Made by a program: the position numbers and the translations under genes. The notes under the pieces were generated by a model, which was given only the letters and a program-made list of their open reading frames with translations, did not search any database and was not told the DNA's origin. From Akebia trifoliata (Eukaryota > Streptophyta > Magnoliopsida > Ranunculales > Lardizabalaceae), in assembly GCA_017979445.1 (NCBI GenBank), contig JADQWC010000123.1, positions 1 through 64,000 of the forward strand: a stretch of DNA of 64,000 bases. The letters are read 5' to 3'. Below, piece by piece: positions 45,787 through 58,079 of the stretch; the stretch's first letter is position 1, and each line of letters opens with the position of its first letter.

Positions 45787-47100
45787 GCCCTAGAGTAGGA
45801 GGGACCATAACTGGTGGATTGAGGAGATATTACTCGATCTTGTCGAAAGTTTCCTAACAGTCCTTATTCCACTTCTTTAGCATATCCTTTCTAAGTAGCT
45901 TCAAGATTGGCTCACAAATAGGTGTGAGATAAGTAATACATCAATTGATATACTGTATTCTTCCCAAAAAAGATCGAACATCTCTCTCTGAAATAAGTGC
46001 CTTCATTCAAGGCTATATTTGATTTTTATCGAATCTATCTTGATGCTTCTTTTGCTGACAATGAACCCTGGTAGTTTGCTCAATATTGTCCTGAATACAC
46101 ATTTTATTGGGTTGAGCCTTAAACTGTACTTCCTTAGTTGATCGAACAACTTCTTCAGATTTACCAGATGTCTTCTTTTATATCAGACTTAACGATTATG
46201 TTGTCTATGCAAACCTCCATTTTCTTATGGATCATGTCATGGAATAATACAGTCATTGCACGTTGATAAGTTTCCCCTATGTTATTTAACTTTAATGGCA
46301 TACTTTGTAGTAGAAAGTACCCTAGGGTGTGATGAATGCGATATTTTCCTGGTTTTCTTCTATCATTTTATCTAGTTATAGCCTGAGAAGTCATCTATGA
46401 ATGAGAACATGCCATGCCCTGTTGTACTGTCGACTAGAGTGTCGATGTACGGTAATGGGAAGTCATCTTTAGGTTGGCTTTGTTCAAGTCCCGATAGTCA
46501 ACACATATGCATACCTTCCCATTTTTCTTTGATATTAGGACGACGTTAGCTAGCCACTTGAGGTACATAGATACTACAAGAAACCCTGCTAGAAATTATT
46601 TCATGACCTCATCCTTGACCTTAAGGGTCCATTCTGACTTCAGTCTTCTCAATTTCTACTTAATCGACTTGCTTCTGGGAGCAATTGGTAATTTGTGGAT
46701 GACAAGAACTGTGTCTAACCCAAAAATATCTTTGTATGACCATGCAAATACATCTTGATAATTACATAAGAATTAAATCATTTCTTTATTATGCTACTGT
46801 GTTAGTAAAGCCCCAGTCTTGACGATTTGTGGGTCATCTTCAGTACCAAGGTTGATTGAATCCGTATCCTTAATGTTTGGTTGAACACCTTTTTCATGTC
46901 ATTTTATCAAGTCTTTGATTTCTTTAGGTGGGTATTTCATTTCATCTTCAAATTTTTCTTCTATCCTCATGAGGTCAAAATCAAGTTCAAGATCAAAATC
47001 ATACTCATCCCTTTAAAATTTCACTCTCTTTGGGTACTCATTTGATCCAAAAAAATCCTTTAAAAATTATTTTTTTGGTTTTTGAAAAATATCTATTTTT
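45787..47100 (-). pseudogene. Element A pol: reverse transcriptase, degraded, active site changed
   Basis: The minus strand below 45850 reads NPPVMVPPTLGR, which joins the 14444 side across element B. Farther up, FHDMIHKKMEVCIDNIIVKS includes the RT active site at 46211-46200. It reads C-I-D-N where Y-x-D-D is required, so the second catalytic Asp is Asn. Reading frames are broken throughout; long T-rich runs at 47050-47170 mark the linker upstream. Confidence 0.8.
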
Positions 47101-47249
47101 TTTGTAATTTTGAAAATTTTTTGACTTTTTTATTTTTTGAGATACTTTTTATTTTTTTATTTTTTGAGAAATATTTATTTTTTTGTGATTTTCTAGATAT
47201 CTGAAATAAGAAGAACAATCATGCAAATTCATTAGTAAAGATAGGGAAT

Positions 47250-48600
47250 CCTCAAACACTATTGCCCTGAGGACAAGGACTCGTTATGATCCTCAGGTAA
47301 ATTAGATTTGTCAAAATGCATTTTTTTAAAGGTTGCTACATCCTCAAGGGTTAAAGGGAATTCTTTCCAATTGTTCAAGATTTCTCCTTCTCTAACAGGA
47401 CGAATAAGGTGGGAAGGTAATTCCCATGCTGGTTCAAAGATGACCATTACCTCCGACTAATTGTTGTTAGAGTCAGGCATGGTTCCTTTTAGGTTTGGTG
47501 GAATGATGACTAATGGGCAATCGATGCTGATAAGGAATGGTGATTCTTTCTTTTTTACTTGCAGTGATTTCCACTTTCGTGGGCTCTTGAGTTTTTGCTT
47601 GTACTTTCATTGGAATCTCCATTGAATAGGATATCAATGCCTTCCACAAGGGATGGTCGGGACTTGACAACTGAGCTTGAACATGAAACTTATAGTTCTT
47701 GACTTTCTGGCTGACCTTGGTAGTAGTGGTTCTAATAAGCTATTGGGTCTGACTTGTGATTTTGAAAAGCTGATGCTGATGTATGAAACTTTACCCAGAT
47801 TTCAGACATTTGTTTTACGAGTTTTTTTCTGACTAATTGAAGTTCTCTTTTTTTTTGTTCATATTCGATATATTCTTTTTTGTAGGTCTGAACCACCCTA
47901 GACAGAAATAAGGGGTGTGTTTTTTAGCTACAACTAGTGTGGCTTTCTCTTATCTTCTTGGTTCTAACCCCTGTCTGGGTCGGTAACCAACTTTTTTCAA
48001 GACTCGTCCGATCATCAAATTTTCCCTTGATAGTTCTGTCTTTAATTTTTTCTTTCCTTTCTCAATGCGTTAACGGCAGCGAATTGGTAGGAATGGTACA
48101 ATGCCTTGTCCTTCGTTAGGTCTATGTCAATAAAAAAAACATCCAGAGCTCTCCCAACTGGGATCAAATTTTTTGCTAAGATAGATATCATCCACTATCC
48201 TATAATAAACTTGATTATCTAGTGCAAAGAGGAAGGCACCGTCCCTACAATGTGGATCTATGGCCTTCCTAGTAACAGGTTGAATGTAGTCGGTATTTCT
48301 ATGACCTCGAAGGTACAAGGTCCTATAGTGATTGGTAGGTTTAATTTTCTTAAAGAATCCCTTTTTGAACTATCGAAACCTCGAACAACCTTATTGTTGG
48401 GTTTGACATGTGACCAATCAGCGTTGAGTTTGCAAAAGATTTCAAGGGAACAAATATTGAGAGCTGAGCCATTGTCGATTAATACCTTAGCTACCATCAT
48501 GCTATTACACATGACCATGATATTTAACGGTTCGACGTGCCCTCGTCCTTCTGGCGTGAATTCATTCTCTGTGAGGATAATGAGATTGGAAGCCATAATC
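47250..48600 (-). pseudogene. Element A: aspartic protease and pre-RT linker, degraded
   Basis: The frame 48596-48258 carries EFTPEGRGHVEPLNIMVMCN, VLIDNGSALNIC (catalytic D-N-G near 48475) and TTFNLLLGRP. Downstream the linker includes VTRKAIDPHCRDGAFLFALD (48318-48127) and FEPAWELPSHLIRPVREGE (47447-47259). The order and motifs match Tat polyproteins. The frame is broken by stops between pieces. Confidence 0.8.
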
Positions 48601-49479
48601 TAACCTACTATTTGTTCCAACTGTGCTAGTGAAGTACTCGTGGGTACATACAATTTTCCTAGAATTCTCAATAGTATTTCTTGGTGTTCTTCTGACTTTT
48701 GTAAAGACCTAGAATGTTGATTTGATTAGGCTATTTGTTCAATTAGATTATGATCACTCTTGTGAATAAGCTTAATGAAGTCCACTACCTCCTTATATGA
48801 CACTTTTATTTTTTTTCTTTCTTGTTGCCCTCGTCCATCTTGCTCTTTCCATTTGATTTTATTTTTTCTTCATTTACTGTGTCCCTTGTTTTTCTTTTGC
48901 CACTTCCATGATGCTTACTCCTTTTATTGGCACCTTTTAGCACCCTCCTATTTTTGTCATGTGACTAATGTCAGCTACTATTGCTTTCTTCAATGTTTCA
49001 ACCCCTGTTGATATGACGATGGTTGTCTCGTAGCTTCATGGGACCGTTTGGTTAGAGCTATATAGGAATGGTTTTGGTGAGAGTATGGTTATTAAGAGTG
49101 GATCGAGTTTTACGTTGAAGATAAGAGGTGGTGGTTATGATTTGGATGTGGAGGTGGTGGAAGGAGCTACATAAGGGGTTGATAGAGTACAAGGAATAAC
49201 GAGTGGTGGTCGTGAGGATGAAGTGTAAGGTATGTGAAAGGGTGGTCGAGTTAAGTTTGGAAGATTTGGCGATATATAGGGTATAATGAAAGGTGGTCAA
49301 GTAGCAGTATTGGGAATTTGATGAGTAGAATGGACGGTGAGATCAGCCATTCTGAGTGGCAATTGAGAGTTTCGGGGTGGGTTTGTGTATTGGGTAATGG
49401 TGTTAACTGTTGATGTATTTAGTCCCTTCGTTAGGTGGATTTTGATTTTTGACCTGACAGGAGCAGTCAAAACTGAAAT
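48601..49479 (-). other. Element A: gag-protease spacer, not readable as a gene
   Basis: Ser/Thr/His-rich minus-strand frames (for example 49300-49058) and CT-rich text. I assign no product; it lies where Tat elements have a Pro/Ser-rich spacer. Confidence 0.4.
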
Positions 49480-51080
49480 ATTAAAGTCTAGTTCTCCGCA
49501 AATGACATTTATTGCATGCTCGCTTCTCCTCTGCTGTGAGTAGGTAGGGGATTTTGGTTAATGTTTTGTCGCTGAGTAGGATTTGCGAACTCGTCAAATA
49601 TGAGAGCCTTCTTATCTATCAGATTTTGTACTTGGTGTTTGAGTTGCCAGCACTGACCTGCAGAGTACCTTGGTGTACCCATATGGAATTCACAAAACAA
49701 GCGGGTTGTACCCTGGTCCTTTTGCAGCCTCTGGATTTGACAATCGTTTCATGAGGTACTCTTCCCTAAACAATATTGGAAATAATTCTGATAGTGTCAT
49801 TGGCAACTTGATGAACACCCTGTTTACCCTATTAGGTCGTGCTTGTTGATTATGCCTATATTGTGGTTCCTACTATGCGATTGGTAGAGGATTTTCTCAG
49901 AATGGGTTCTGAGGCGCAGAGGTCCAAGTTGGTAGAGGCGTCGAAGCCCATGAGGTTGATACAGCTTGTTGTCTCGGTGCTCGTGTAAGGATACCGAAGG
50001 GTCGGTTTGGCTGTATGTTGTTAATATGTGTTTCTTCTCTCTTCTTTCCCACAAGTACCGGCTTTCTCTATGGAGGTGTCCCTACTGTTGCCCCTAGGTT
50101 TGTGAAGTCAAATATCAGACCAGTTAGGATCCCATCCTCAACCCGATCTACTACTTGTACTAGATTTGAGAAGGTGTTAGTAGTGTGTCCCACCAAATGA
50201 GTATAAAAAATGTGTCCTATTATTGAGATAAATGTGGTGTTCATCTCTTATTCAGTCATCACAGGCCTTACTTGGGAAGCTAACTTTTACCACCTTTAAG
50301 CATATTCTTTCACTATTTCCCTTTGCTTTCGCTTCATCTTAGTCATGTCATTCAAATCCAAACCCATATCTGTATTGAATCGATAATTGTGTTAGAACAT
50401 TTCAATCAAGTTCTTGCCAATTTTTGATGAGAGTGTGATCTAGTCTCAAGAACCATTTGAGGGCTGGCCTTGTTAGGTTTCTTTAGAACAATTATACCAG
50501 GAGCCTGTCATCCTCACTATATTGGCATATAGATCCACAATACAACTTCAGATGCGACAAAGGAGACCCCACCCCGTTGTATTTCTCGAATTCAAGACAC
50601 TTGAGCTTAGCCGGCAGTTGCACGTTGGGATAAAAACAGAAGTCCTTAAACTGAGTTCCACTCATGGTGTTGAGACATTTATTTCTCCTCATTTCCTCCT
50701 GAAGAGACTCGATTTGTAGGGCCATCTAACACTCATTATCAAGAATGACCACAGGGGGTGGTCGATTCTGTAGAATATAAAATGGGGGCCCCTAGTATCC
50801 CGGAACTATGGGTAGCAGGGTGGTCTGTGGCCCTTATGGAGGTTGTTTGGGGAGATCCTAGTTTGATCCAGATGCATGTGTTGTGTTGTCTGGGCCTTTA
50901 TGAAACTGGCATTGGCTAATACGGCGCTTAATATTTTTTATTGCCGCTCAGTGGTTTTCAACAATGCTACGATTCTTGCGTCGACGTCTAATGTTTCGGC
51001 CGTTGCAAACTGTGGTGCTTCAGATGTACTCATGGTAGTAGTTGACGATCTGAGAAAATATGGAGGCTCCTCTCGCTGTT
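49480..51080 (-). pseudogene. Element A: gag, degraded
   Basis: The frame 50725-50492 has FKDFCFYPNVQLPAKLKCLE, FEKYNGVGSPLSHLKLYC and QYSEDDRLLV, a Tat-type gag N-terminal core. The frame 49700-49509 has FCEFHMG, QCWQLKHQVQNLIDKKA, a remnant of the Cys/His segment. The likely start is near 51030 (frame opening STSEAPQFATAETLD). Many stops intervene. Confidence 0.78.
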
Positions 51081-51199
51081 TGTACTTCTTTCGTTTGGTC
51101 ACCTATGGGTACAAAAAATCAAACATTATTATCTTATTTGCAAAAAGGAAAATGCATGATGTTTATTAGGTCGAGTCAAGTTATTTATTATAAGACACA

Positions 51200-51850
51200 C
51201 GAGTTTTAAAGAAAAAAGTTCATCAACACGAAGTCGACATCAACACGGAGTTGCCATTAGCACGGAGCTGGATTATGTATTTTTGAAAAAGTGGTTTGCA
51301 TTAGCTCGAGTTGGCATCAACATAGAGTCGGGTTGTGTAATTTTTGAAAATAATTACATCAGCGTGGAGATGGCATCAACACAGAGTTGGCATCAACACG
51401 GAGTTGGCATCAATACGGAGTTGGTATCAGCACGAAGCTAGTATCGACACGAAGTCAAAATAATTTAAAAAACGATTATATCAGCACAGAACTGGTAAAA
51501 CATTTGGAAAAAGAGGATCACATCAGCTCAGAGCTGGCATCGACACGGAGTCGGTAAAATATTTTGAAAAAGATGATTACATCAGCACGGAGCTATCATC
51601 GACACAGAATCGATATCATTTGAGAAAAAAATTATATCAGCGTGGAGCTGGCATTAACACGGAATTGGTAAAATTTTTGAAAAAGAAGATTACATCAGCA
51701 TAGAGCTGGCATCGACAAGGAGTCGGTATAATTTAAAAAATGATTACATCAACACGAAATTGGTAAAACATTTTGAAAAAGAAGATTACATCATCATGAA
51801 GCTGGCATCGACACGGAATTGGTATAACATTTTGTAAAAGTAGATTGCTA
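51200..51850 (+). repeat. Array of about 20 short hairpin-like repeats in the leader of A
   Basis: A 17-bp motif occurs in three main versions: CATCAACACGGAGTTGG, CATCAGCACGGAGCTGG and CATCGACACGGAGTCGG. They are separated by AAACATTTTGAAAAAGAAGA-like linkers. In each version the four bases before ACGGA pair with the four after it. The same motif occurs at window positions 1-80. Confidence 0.88.
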
Positions 51851-52139
51851 CAAATAAGTTGAGTTGGAAAAAAATCTTTTTTTACTAGCTCCCAATCCAA
51901 TTCTCTAAAATCAAGACCGGCCAGTCAGATCCCCAAGGAAGAAGTGGAGCACAATACTTTCGCAAGGACACTCTTAAATCACCTTATTTCCTTGAATAGA
52001 CATAGTCTATTCCCCTCATATCAACAGGGCAATATCGTTCTTAAGCACTTACTTTGATTAAGAATTGCAATTGGTGCTTAAATTTTTTTTTCAAATCTAA
52101 TTTGTTGGAAAAATAAATGGATTCATTTGAACTGATCGC

Positions 52140-52700
52140 CCGATTGTTGATCTGGATAGATCATATATGGATCATGATTCGAAATAGATGTGGGTCGTGG
52201 ACCCCATTTGAGTTTGATATGGGTCGTGGACCTAGTCTGGATTAGGTATAAGTTGTAGACCTAATTTGAGATGGATATGGGTCGTGGACCCAACTAGGAA
52301 TTGGATATGGGGTCGTAGCCTAATTTGAAATGGATATGTGTAGTGGACCCAATTTGAAGAGGATTTGGGTCGTCAACCTATTTAGAATTGGATATGGGTC
52401 GTGGATTCAATTCGAGATAGATATGAGTCGTGGGCCCATATTCGAAGTGGATACGAGTCCTGGACCCATTTAAAGTAGATATGGGTCATGGATCGAATAT
52501 GGGTCATTGACCCATATTTGAAGTGGATATAGATTGTGAACCCAGATTGGATCGAATTCGGGTCGTGGACCCATATTTGAAGTGGATATGGGTCGTGGAC
52601 CTAGTTTGGATCGAATATGGGTCGTGAACCCATTTTGAAGTGAACATGGGTCATGAACTCAATTTGAGATAGATATGGGTCGTAGACCTATATTTGAAGT
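52140..52700 (+). repeat. Tandem array with GGGTCGTGGACCC core in the leader of A
   Basis: About a dozen units of roughly 38-50 bp, each with GATATGGGTCGTGGACCCA or a variant followed by an AATTTGAAGT linker. GGGTC and GACCC pair around a 3-nt loop. Confidence 0.85.
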
Positions 52701-53896
52701 GGATCTTGGTGATGGATGATAATGGGTTTGATTGTGGCCAAGGTTGATAATGTACCATATTGAACGAATCAATTTTGATTGGCAGAGTATAGGCAAACTC
52801 CGTTTGGATCAAACAAAAAGTGGTGAGTTGTAGGCCCTAAGTTTAATGATAAAAGTAATTCATTTGATTATTTTTAAGCCTTAAAACCTAAAATAAAAAT
52901 AAAGTCTAAGAGAAAAGTTGTCAGGATTAATGTAAAAGACAAAATAAGTAAAACAAATTTTTTTTAGGGTCCATAGTTAATGCCTGGACCGAGTACTTTT
53001 ATATTGGTTTATGCTTTAAATACAAACCAAAATCTTAATTTTCAAAAAAAAAAAAATCATTTTTTTAAGGTAACCGCACATTAGTCCATGTTGTATGCAC
53101 GGACCTAAGAAATTTTTTTAATGCATGAACTAAACCATTTTTCTTTAGTCCGTGCATGAAACACGGACCAAAACCTTTTCTGGCTATTCCTGATATCTGT
53201 TTTGGCCCCTATTTCTGGATTTTGAGGTACATTGTCCCTGGTTTTTGGCTTGGGTTACAAATTTTTTTATATGATGTAAAACATAAAGGAAAAGCAAATT
53301 TCCCCCTTTACCTAGGGGAACATAGAAAGAAAACAAAGGAAAAACGACCTAAAATCTATACAATTTGCCTTTGTGAGCTTACAACTTGGACTTTGAGGTC
53401 CGATAGGAACTTAAGCAAATACAACTTTATTTCGGGGGTCGACACATTCTTGAGAACTTTTGTCCTAAATCATCTAATCGGGAACATGCATTAGTTAATA
53501 GGTAGGTTTATGGTTGCCCGATCTTCAAACCTCGATACATACTGGAGTACACATGTCGTTGGTTGGTGATCGGACTTGATGTGATCATTACCAGTACTTG
53601 AAATAACAATCTCAAACCGTAGAACTACTAGGCATTGGGACTAGATATATTGAGGGTGGGGTGACTTGTGCAATGGGTTATACTCGCAAGTACTTGCACA
53701 TCCTTTTCATTCATTTTTTTCATCGACCCCCTTACAAATATGTAATGAAAGAAACAAAGTAAATAAATACTACAACTTGTCGTATGGAAATAGAAAAAAT
53801 AACACAAACAACAAACAATGTTAGCAAACGAATAAAAATACTTTTTTTTATTTTTTTCCAAAAATGACCCTAGTTGACACGAGGGTTGAACACATG
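52701..53896 (-). other. Remainder of A's leader; no supported gene
   Basis: Related imperfect inverted motifs occur near 52968 (GGTCCATAGTTAATGCCTGG), 53083 (AGTCCATGTTGTATGCACGG) and 53147 (AGTCCGTGCATGAAACACGG). A long frame at 53156-53494 on the plus strand lies opposite to A's transcription and has no recognisable content. Confidence 0.45.
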
Positions 53897-53915
53897 GTCC
53901 CCAGTTGAGTTGTCA
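53897..53915 (-). promoter_or_regulatory. Primer-binding site of A
   Basis: On the minus strand the LTR ends CACATCTACA, then AC, then TGACAACTCAACTGGGGAC. This is the same class as B's primer site, with a few substitutions. Confidence 0.65.
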
Positions 53916-53917
53916 GT

Positions 53918-54334
53918 TGTAGATGTGTGATTCTTGGATTTCTAAATATCACTTCTACGAAGGTTTGGAGTCGCCATCATTCATATTTATAAAAAGGTGT
54001 GAATGGTCACCCGATGTACATTTTAAGAAAAAGTATCGTTTTTGGCATTTAGTGACTCTCATTTGGATAAGGTGCTAATAAACCTAAGATCGAGGTAAGC
54101 TACTCGATTGGAGAAAAAGAATGATGTTAGGCACCCTTTTCTCCTCACCAAGTAGTGGAACCTCAAAAAAACTCGATCATTTTGGATGAAACGAAAATAA
54201 AATAAAATTGCTACTTGTCAAGGACTTGTACCCTAAGTAGGGATTTGCTATTGACTTTATCCTATAAGGTTATCCCATTGAAAAAGATGATCTTTATATG
54301 GTCCTAACCTTGGGAGTAAAATATTTTTGAAGAG
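53918..54334 (-). repeat. 5' LTR of element A, 3' end only, cut by element F
   Basis: This is the reverse complement of the end of the family-A LTR (compare 5560-5955). Shared landmarks are the segment with CACCCTTTTCTCCTCACCAAG, the GTGAATGGTCACCCGATGTA stretch and TACCCTAAGTAGGGATT. Similarity stops near 54316, just before F's LTR begins. The remainder should lie to the right of F, outside the window. Confidence 0.8.
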
Positions 54335-55576
54335 TGTTGATAAGTCGGTTTGTAACAACTTATTCTATGTAATTTTACTTGACATTTTGTTAATTTGAGA
54401 GTGATTTTATTTATAATCGTTCTTTTTATTGTTTTAGGTAATAAATGGGCAAGAATATGAAAAGGAAGTAATTCGGGGTGAAATCGGAAGAAAATACGAT
54501 ATTTCGGAGAATGAAGTACAAGAGGCAGAGGCTGCCGCAGTGGTGGATACATGTCCGCCGCGACGCTCGTATTTAAATCAACAAAGGCCCCAAGACAGAA
54601 GCTAGCCGCCACAGCGGTGGGCACATGCCTGCCGCGACGCGTAGCGCGATTCCTTTTCTGCACTTCGTCTCGTGTTGTTATCATATCGTTTAGATCCGAT
54701 TTAAAGGGGATTTAATCCCAATTGTATTCAGAACGTATGGAGGCTATAAGTAGTTGATTATTAGGATTTATTGAGAGATTGGAGACGCTAGAGAAGAAGG
54801 GGGATAAGAGATCAAGTGATTGCTACAGCCATCTCAACTTTTACTGGTTTATTCTTCCTTTCTTCTATGTTTAATTTCAAGATGTTTGTTTCGTATTTCG
54901 TTATGAACTAAATTTTGTTTCTAGGGTTGAGATGTAACTCAGATACAATTTCGTAGTTGTTTTATTCAAATTCAATTCCTTGTTTTGCAATTACTTATTT
55001 GTGTGTCTATTTTGAGTTTAATGCTGTCAAATATGAAGGCCTAAGTTTTGATTGATTTATTGATCTAGGTTTATAATGAGAATTTGAATCTAGGTTAGAT
55101 CAATAAAATAGATCACGTTGGAATGAATGAATAGTAGAGGTACTTTAGCATGTTCTAAGAGGTTAGTAATTCAATTTACGATAATTCCATAGATTTTATG
55201 ACTCTTTGGTATTTAAATTCATATAGAGATGTGCTGAGTTAATATTTAAAGGAGTAATCTAGCGTATTTCGAGAGAAAACACTAGTTGGTATAGGGAATT
55301 AAACTTTCAAATAAGGCAAAACAGGAATTACTTTGAATAATCAATTACGTAGGAGTATCTGTAGTGAAGTCGAAAGCCCTAGGTTTTTAATCCAAAAGAA
55401 TCCATTCTTTCTTGTTTCATTGTTATTTCAATTTGCAATTCTACAATTCTCGATTCATCAAATAGTAATTTAAGTGATTATTTTTGATACTTAGTAACTT
55501 AATCCTCATGGGAACGATATCTTATATTATTATTTGAAACGATTAGTGCACTTGCTAACATAAATTGTACGCATCA
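54335..55576 (+). repeat. 5' LTR of element F, 1242 bp
   Basis: Begins TGTTGATAAGTCGG and ends GTACGCATCA, followed by AGTTTT and the primer site. The left edge is inferred from the TG and from the end of A-LTR similarity nearby. It contains a GC-rich motif pair (54531-54648) and a TATA box. Confidence 0.75.
54531..54750 (+). promoter_or_regulatory. LTR promoter region of F: paired GC-rich motifs and TATA box
   Basis: Two copies of a motif ending GCCGCGACGC (cores 54557-54566 and 54631-54640) are each preceded by GTGG.NACATG text. A GGGGATTTAATCCC inverted repeat is at 54706-54719. The TATA box CTATAAG lies at 54744-54750, 105 bp after the second core. Confidence 0.55.
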
Positions 55577-55582
55577 AGTTTT

Positions 55583-55600
55583 TGGCACGGCTGCAGGGAT
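55583..55600 (+). promoter_or_regulatory. Primer-binding site of F
   Basis: TGGCACGGCTGCAGGGAT follows the LTR by six bases. It resembles the TGGCGCCGTTGCCGGGGA class (tRNA-Asp type in Athila, from memory) with several substitutions. Confidence 0.65.
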
Positions 55601-55700
55601 TAAAGATTACTAATATTAATACCAATTGCTTTTATTGCTAATTTGATTTTTATTTATTCTTACTTTATTCGTTTTTCTCTTTTCAGGTTTTTCTTAGTGT

Positions 55701-57204
55701 ATGAGACGGATAAGGAGCTTGGATTTAGTACCAATCGACCTTGATATCAATAAGACACTTAGAAGGCTAAATAGGGAGCGCAAGCAAAGAGCTAAACAAA
55801 GAGTTTTAGCAATGGCGGAAGAAGAGAATAATGGTGGTGGTGGAGATGCAGTCCCGAATAGAACACTAAAGGATTACTCTATTCCTAATGTGGGTGTCTC
55901 TAGCATTTGAAGGCCACCTATTCAAGCAAATATTTTGAGATCAAGCCTGCCATCATTCAGATGATATAATCTTCGGTTCAGTTTGGGGGGTTGGCTAATG
56001 ATGATCCAAATCTGCATATTTCAAATTTTTTGAAAATTTGTGATATATTCAAGCACAATGGGGTGATTGATGAAGCCGTAAGACTGCGTTTGTTTTCGTT
56101 CTCATTGAAAAGCAAGGCTAAGGCATGGTTGACCTTGTTACCTTCAGGAACCATTATGATATGGGATGGGCTGGTTAATGCCTTTCTGACTAGGTACTTT
56201 CCACCAGCGAAATCTACGAAGATGAGAAACGATATAACCAATTTTCTGCAGCAAGATCAAGAATCTCTCTGTGAAGCTTGGGAGAGGTTTAAAGATCTCT
56301 TAAGGAAGTGCCCGCACATGGACTACCATTATGGATGCAAGTGCAAACAATTTATAACGGTTTGCTCTCAAACACTCAAACCATGGTGGATGCAGCAAGT
56401 GGAGGAGTATTCTTCAACAAGATACTGGAGGAAGGATATGAACTTATTGAAGTCATGGCTAGTAACAACTTCCTGAAATCTTATCGAAATGCACAGAAAA
56501 GGACAGTCGGAGTTCATGACATTGATGCTTTTACTAATTTGGCTGCTCAAGTTGCTATTTTAAATAATAATTTTAAGAAAATGAATGTTACTGTAGTTTC
56601 TAATGTAGTTTGTGATAATTGTGCAGGGAATCATCCTACTTTGGAGTGTCAAGGCCCATATGAAGCAAATTTTTTCGAACAAGTGAATTATGTGGCCAAC
56701 AATCAAAGACAATACAATCCTAACTCCAATTACTACAATCAAGAGTGGAGGAATCATCCTAACTTCTCATGGAGCAATAATGCGAATATGCAAAAACCGC
56801 CTCCTTCTTTTCAATCTCAAGAGAAGAAACCAACCATGGAAGAGGTCTTCACCCAATTCATGCAAAAGACCAATGCATTCATTGATGATACCCAAGCCAA
56901 TTTCAGAAATCAAGATACAAATATTTGCAACCTTGAACATCAAGTGGGAGAAATTTCCAAGCTATTAATGGAAAGAGCTCAAGGAGTACTCCCAAGTAAT
57001 ACTAAGAAGAATCCCAAGGAGCATGTGAAAGCTATAACTCTTAGAAGTAGGAAGGAGTTAGAACAATCAAAGAAGGGTAGCAAGCAAGCAAATGAGGATG
57101 AAACTGCTCTTCCTAAAGATCAAGATGCTACCGCTCCTATTCAACAACCTATTCCACAACCATCTTCTAATCCCATTCATTTTCCTCAAAGATTGCAAAA
57201 GTAA
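55701..57204 (+). pseudogene. Element F: gag, three frames
   Basis: The start at 55701 (MRRIRSLDLVPIDLDINKTL) is the first ATG after the leader. The frame stops at 55908. The core continues at 55991-56330 (DPNLHISNFLKICDIFKHNG, RLRLFSFSLKSKAKAWLTLL) and shifts near 56320 into 56308-57204. There it has the knuckle C-x2-C-x3-H-x4-C (CDNCAGNHPTLEC, about 56608-56650), an Asn-rich stretch and the conserved KAITLRSRKELE near the end. It packages RNA. At least two disruptions are present. Confidence 0.9.
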
Positions 57205-57229
57205 AATTTAGATAAGTAATTTTCTAAAT

Positions 57230-57900
57230 TTATTGATATTTTTAAAAGCTTACATATTAATCTCTTTTGTAGATATGCTGGAGTAAATACCGAAATATGC
57301 TAAGTTCTTGAAGAAAGTTCTATCAAACAAGAAGAAATTGGTGGATAATGAGAAGGTTATGCTCACGGAAGAATGTAGTACTATTCTTCAAAGAAAGCTT
57401 CCTCAAAAGCTAAAAGATCCAGGAGTTTCACTATTCCTTGCACTATTAGTGATTTTAATTTTGATAGAGTTTTATGTGATTTTGGTGCAAGTATTAATTT
57501 GATGCCTCTCTCTATTTTCAGGAAACTTGGTTTAGGGGAAGTGAAGCCTACTACAGTATCCTTGTAGCTTGCAGATAGATTTATCAAGCATCCTAGAGGC
57601 ATTATTGATGATGTTTTGGTAAAAGTGGACAAATTCATATTTCCTGTTGATTTTATCATTTTGGATATGGAAGAAGACAAGGATATTCCACTCATATTGG
57701 GAAGACCTTTTCTCACCACAGGTAGAACTCTCATAGAACTTCATCAAGGTAAGTTGATTTTAAGGGTTCAAGATGAACAAGTAACTTTTAATATTTTTGA
57801 GGCTATGAAATTCCCTTCCGATGTTGATGCATGTTTTGCAATAAATATTTTGGATAGGGTAGTAGCTGAAAATTTTAATGAATCTTTTCCTCCCTTACCT
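57230..57900 (+). pseudogene. Element F: aspartic protease
   Basis: The catalytic segment DFGASINLMPLSIFRKLGLG starts at 57478, where D-F-G replaces the usual D-[LST]-G. It follows a frameshift near 57470. A TAG near 57567 interrupts it. Frame 57616-58545 resumes with FILDMEEDKDIPLILGRPFL and TTGRTLIELHQGKLILRV. Its place between gag and RT is normal. Confidence 0.85.
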
Positions 57901-58079
57901 TTGGAAAATTGCATATTAAATAGTAGAACTTTAGGAACTCTAAGTGATGATGAAGATATAATTGAATGTGTGAATAATCTTTATGCTTTGCCACTTTGTG
58001 AATTTCCAAAAAGGCTTAAATTTAAAGAGTTAGGAGCTGTGCATGTTAATGAACCATCATCTAAAAAGGAACGTCCTAA

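Noticed and set aside
49058..49300. Ser/Thr-rich minus-strand ORF
   Set aside because: Composition follows CT-rich DNA; no conserved motif. Listed only as spacer.
53156..53494. 112-codon plus-strand ORF
   Set aside because: Lies in A's leader on the opposite strand, has no recognisable motif and no homologue elsewhere in the window; probably chance.
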